NCBI RefSeq assembly: GCF_938028825.1
Contig: NZ_CALIZP010000085.1
Coordinates: 1-13,244 of the forward strand
DNA from: an uncultured Cardiobacterium sp.
Lineage (GTDB): Bacteria; Pseudomonadota; Gammaproteobacteria; Cardiobacteriales; Cardiobacteriaceae
Direction: 5' to 3'
DNA: 13,244 nt
Below the pieces are notes generated by a model. The model ran no database searches. It was given only the letters and a program-made list of their open reading frames with translations, and was not told where the DNA came from. A program made the position numbers and the translations under genes. This document shows positions 13,189-13,244 of this stretch, piece after piece (within the stretch, counting starts at the first letter, position 1; every line of letters begins with the position of its first letter).

Positions 13189-13244
13189 ATCTCCCCTCTA
13201 TTTTTTGCTGAAATAATCTTTTATAAACCGTAACTTCCTCTCCT

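Overview
The window reads as chromosomal DNA of a GC-rich gammaproteobacterium. The main support is a gammaproteobacterial-type heme cluster (hemC-hemD-hemX-hemY) with argH running divergently from hemC, an arrangement I recall from pseudomonads and relatives. Codon third positions in the housekeeping genes are strongly G/C. A short doubled element near the left edge resembles, from memory, repeats I associate with Cardiobacterium and Neisseria, so a Cardiobacterium-like organism is my best guess. This is not proven.

Layout. Positions 1-251 are non-coding and hold a perfect 14-bp hairpin and a doubled 9-mer. On the minus strand follow, in order of transcription, inorganic pyrophosphatase (ppa, 3745-3215), a strikingly AT-rich exported protein with a surface-adhesin-E-like N-terminus (3136-2402), and a secreted S9A prolyl oligopeptidase (2375-279). 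A strong terminator lies between ppa and the AT-rich gene. Divergent from ppa is a CPBP (CAAX-protease-like) membrane protein (4038-4883), whose N-terminus appears to be in the wrong frame. It overlaps an exported protein of unknown function (4880-5590) by ATGA. The stretch 5591-6035 holds a possible gene remnant, a two-way terminator and a short, probably frameshifted ORF on the minus strand.

On the minus strand, 10919-6646 is the heme operon hemC, hemD, hemX, hemY, with 8-bp overlaps at the first two junctions and a 3-bp gap at the last. It ends in a textbook terminator. A SMI1/KNR4 (SUKH) protein (6593-6036) begins 23 bp after that hairpin. On the plus strand, argH starts 45 bp from hemC and is followed by two small glycine-zipper lipoproteins, a terminator, and an 18-bp sequence repeated twice with a 40-bp period at the right edge.

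Functionally most of this is housekeeping: tetrapyrrole synthesis from porphobilinogen onward, the last step of arginine synthesis, and pyrophosphate removal. The accessory or decaying material is in three places: the AT-rich adhesin-like gene, the CPBP-to-SUKH interval, and the right-edge repeats. I see no CRISPR array, complete transposon, rRNA or tRNA, and no convincing new multi-gene system. The most checkable oddities are two apparent single-base losses in homopolymer runs, one in the CPBP gene and one in the small ORF after the SUKH gene. They may be real decay or sequencing error.
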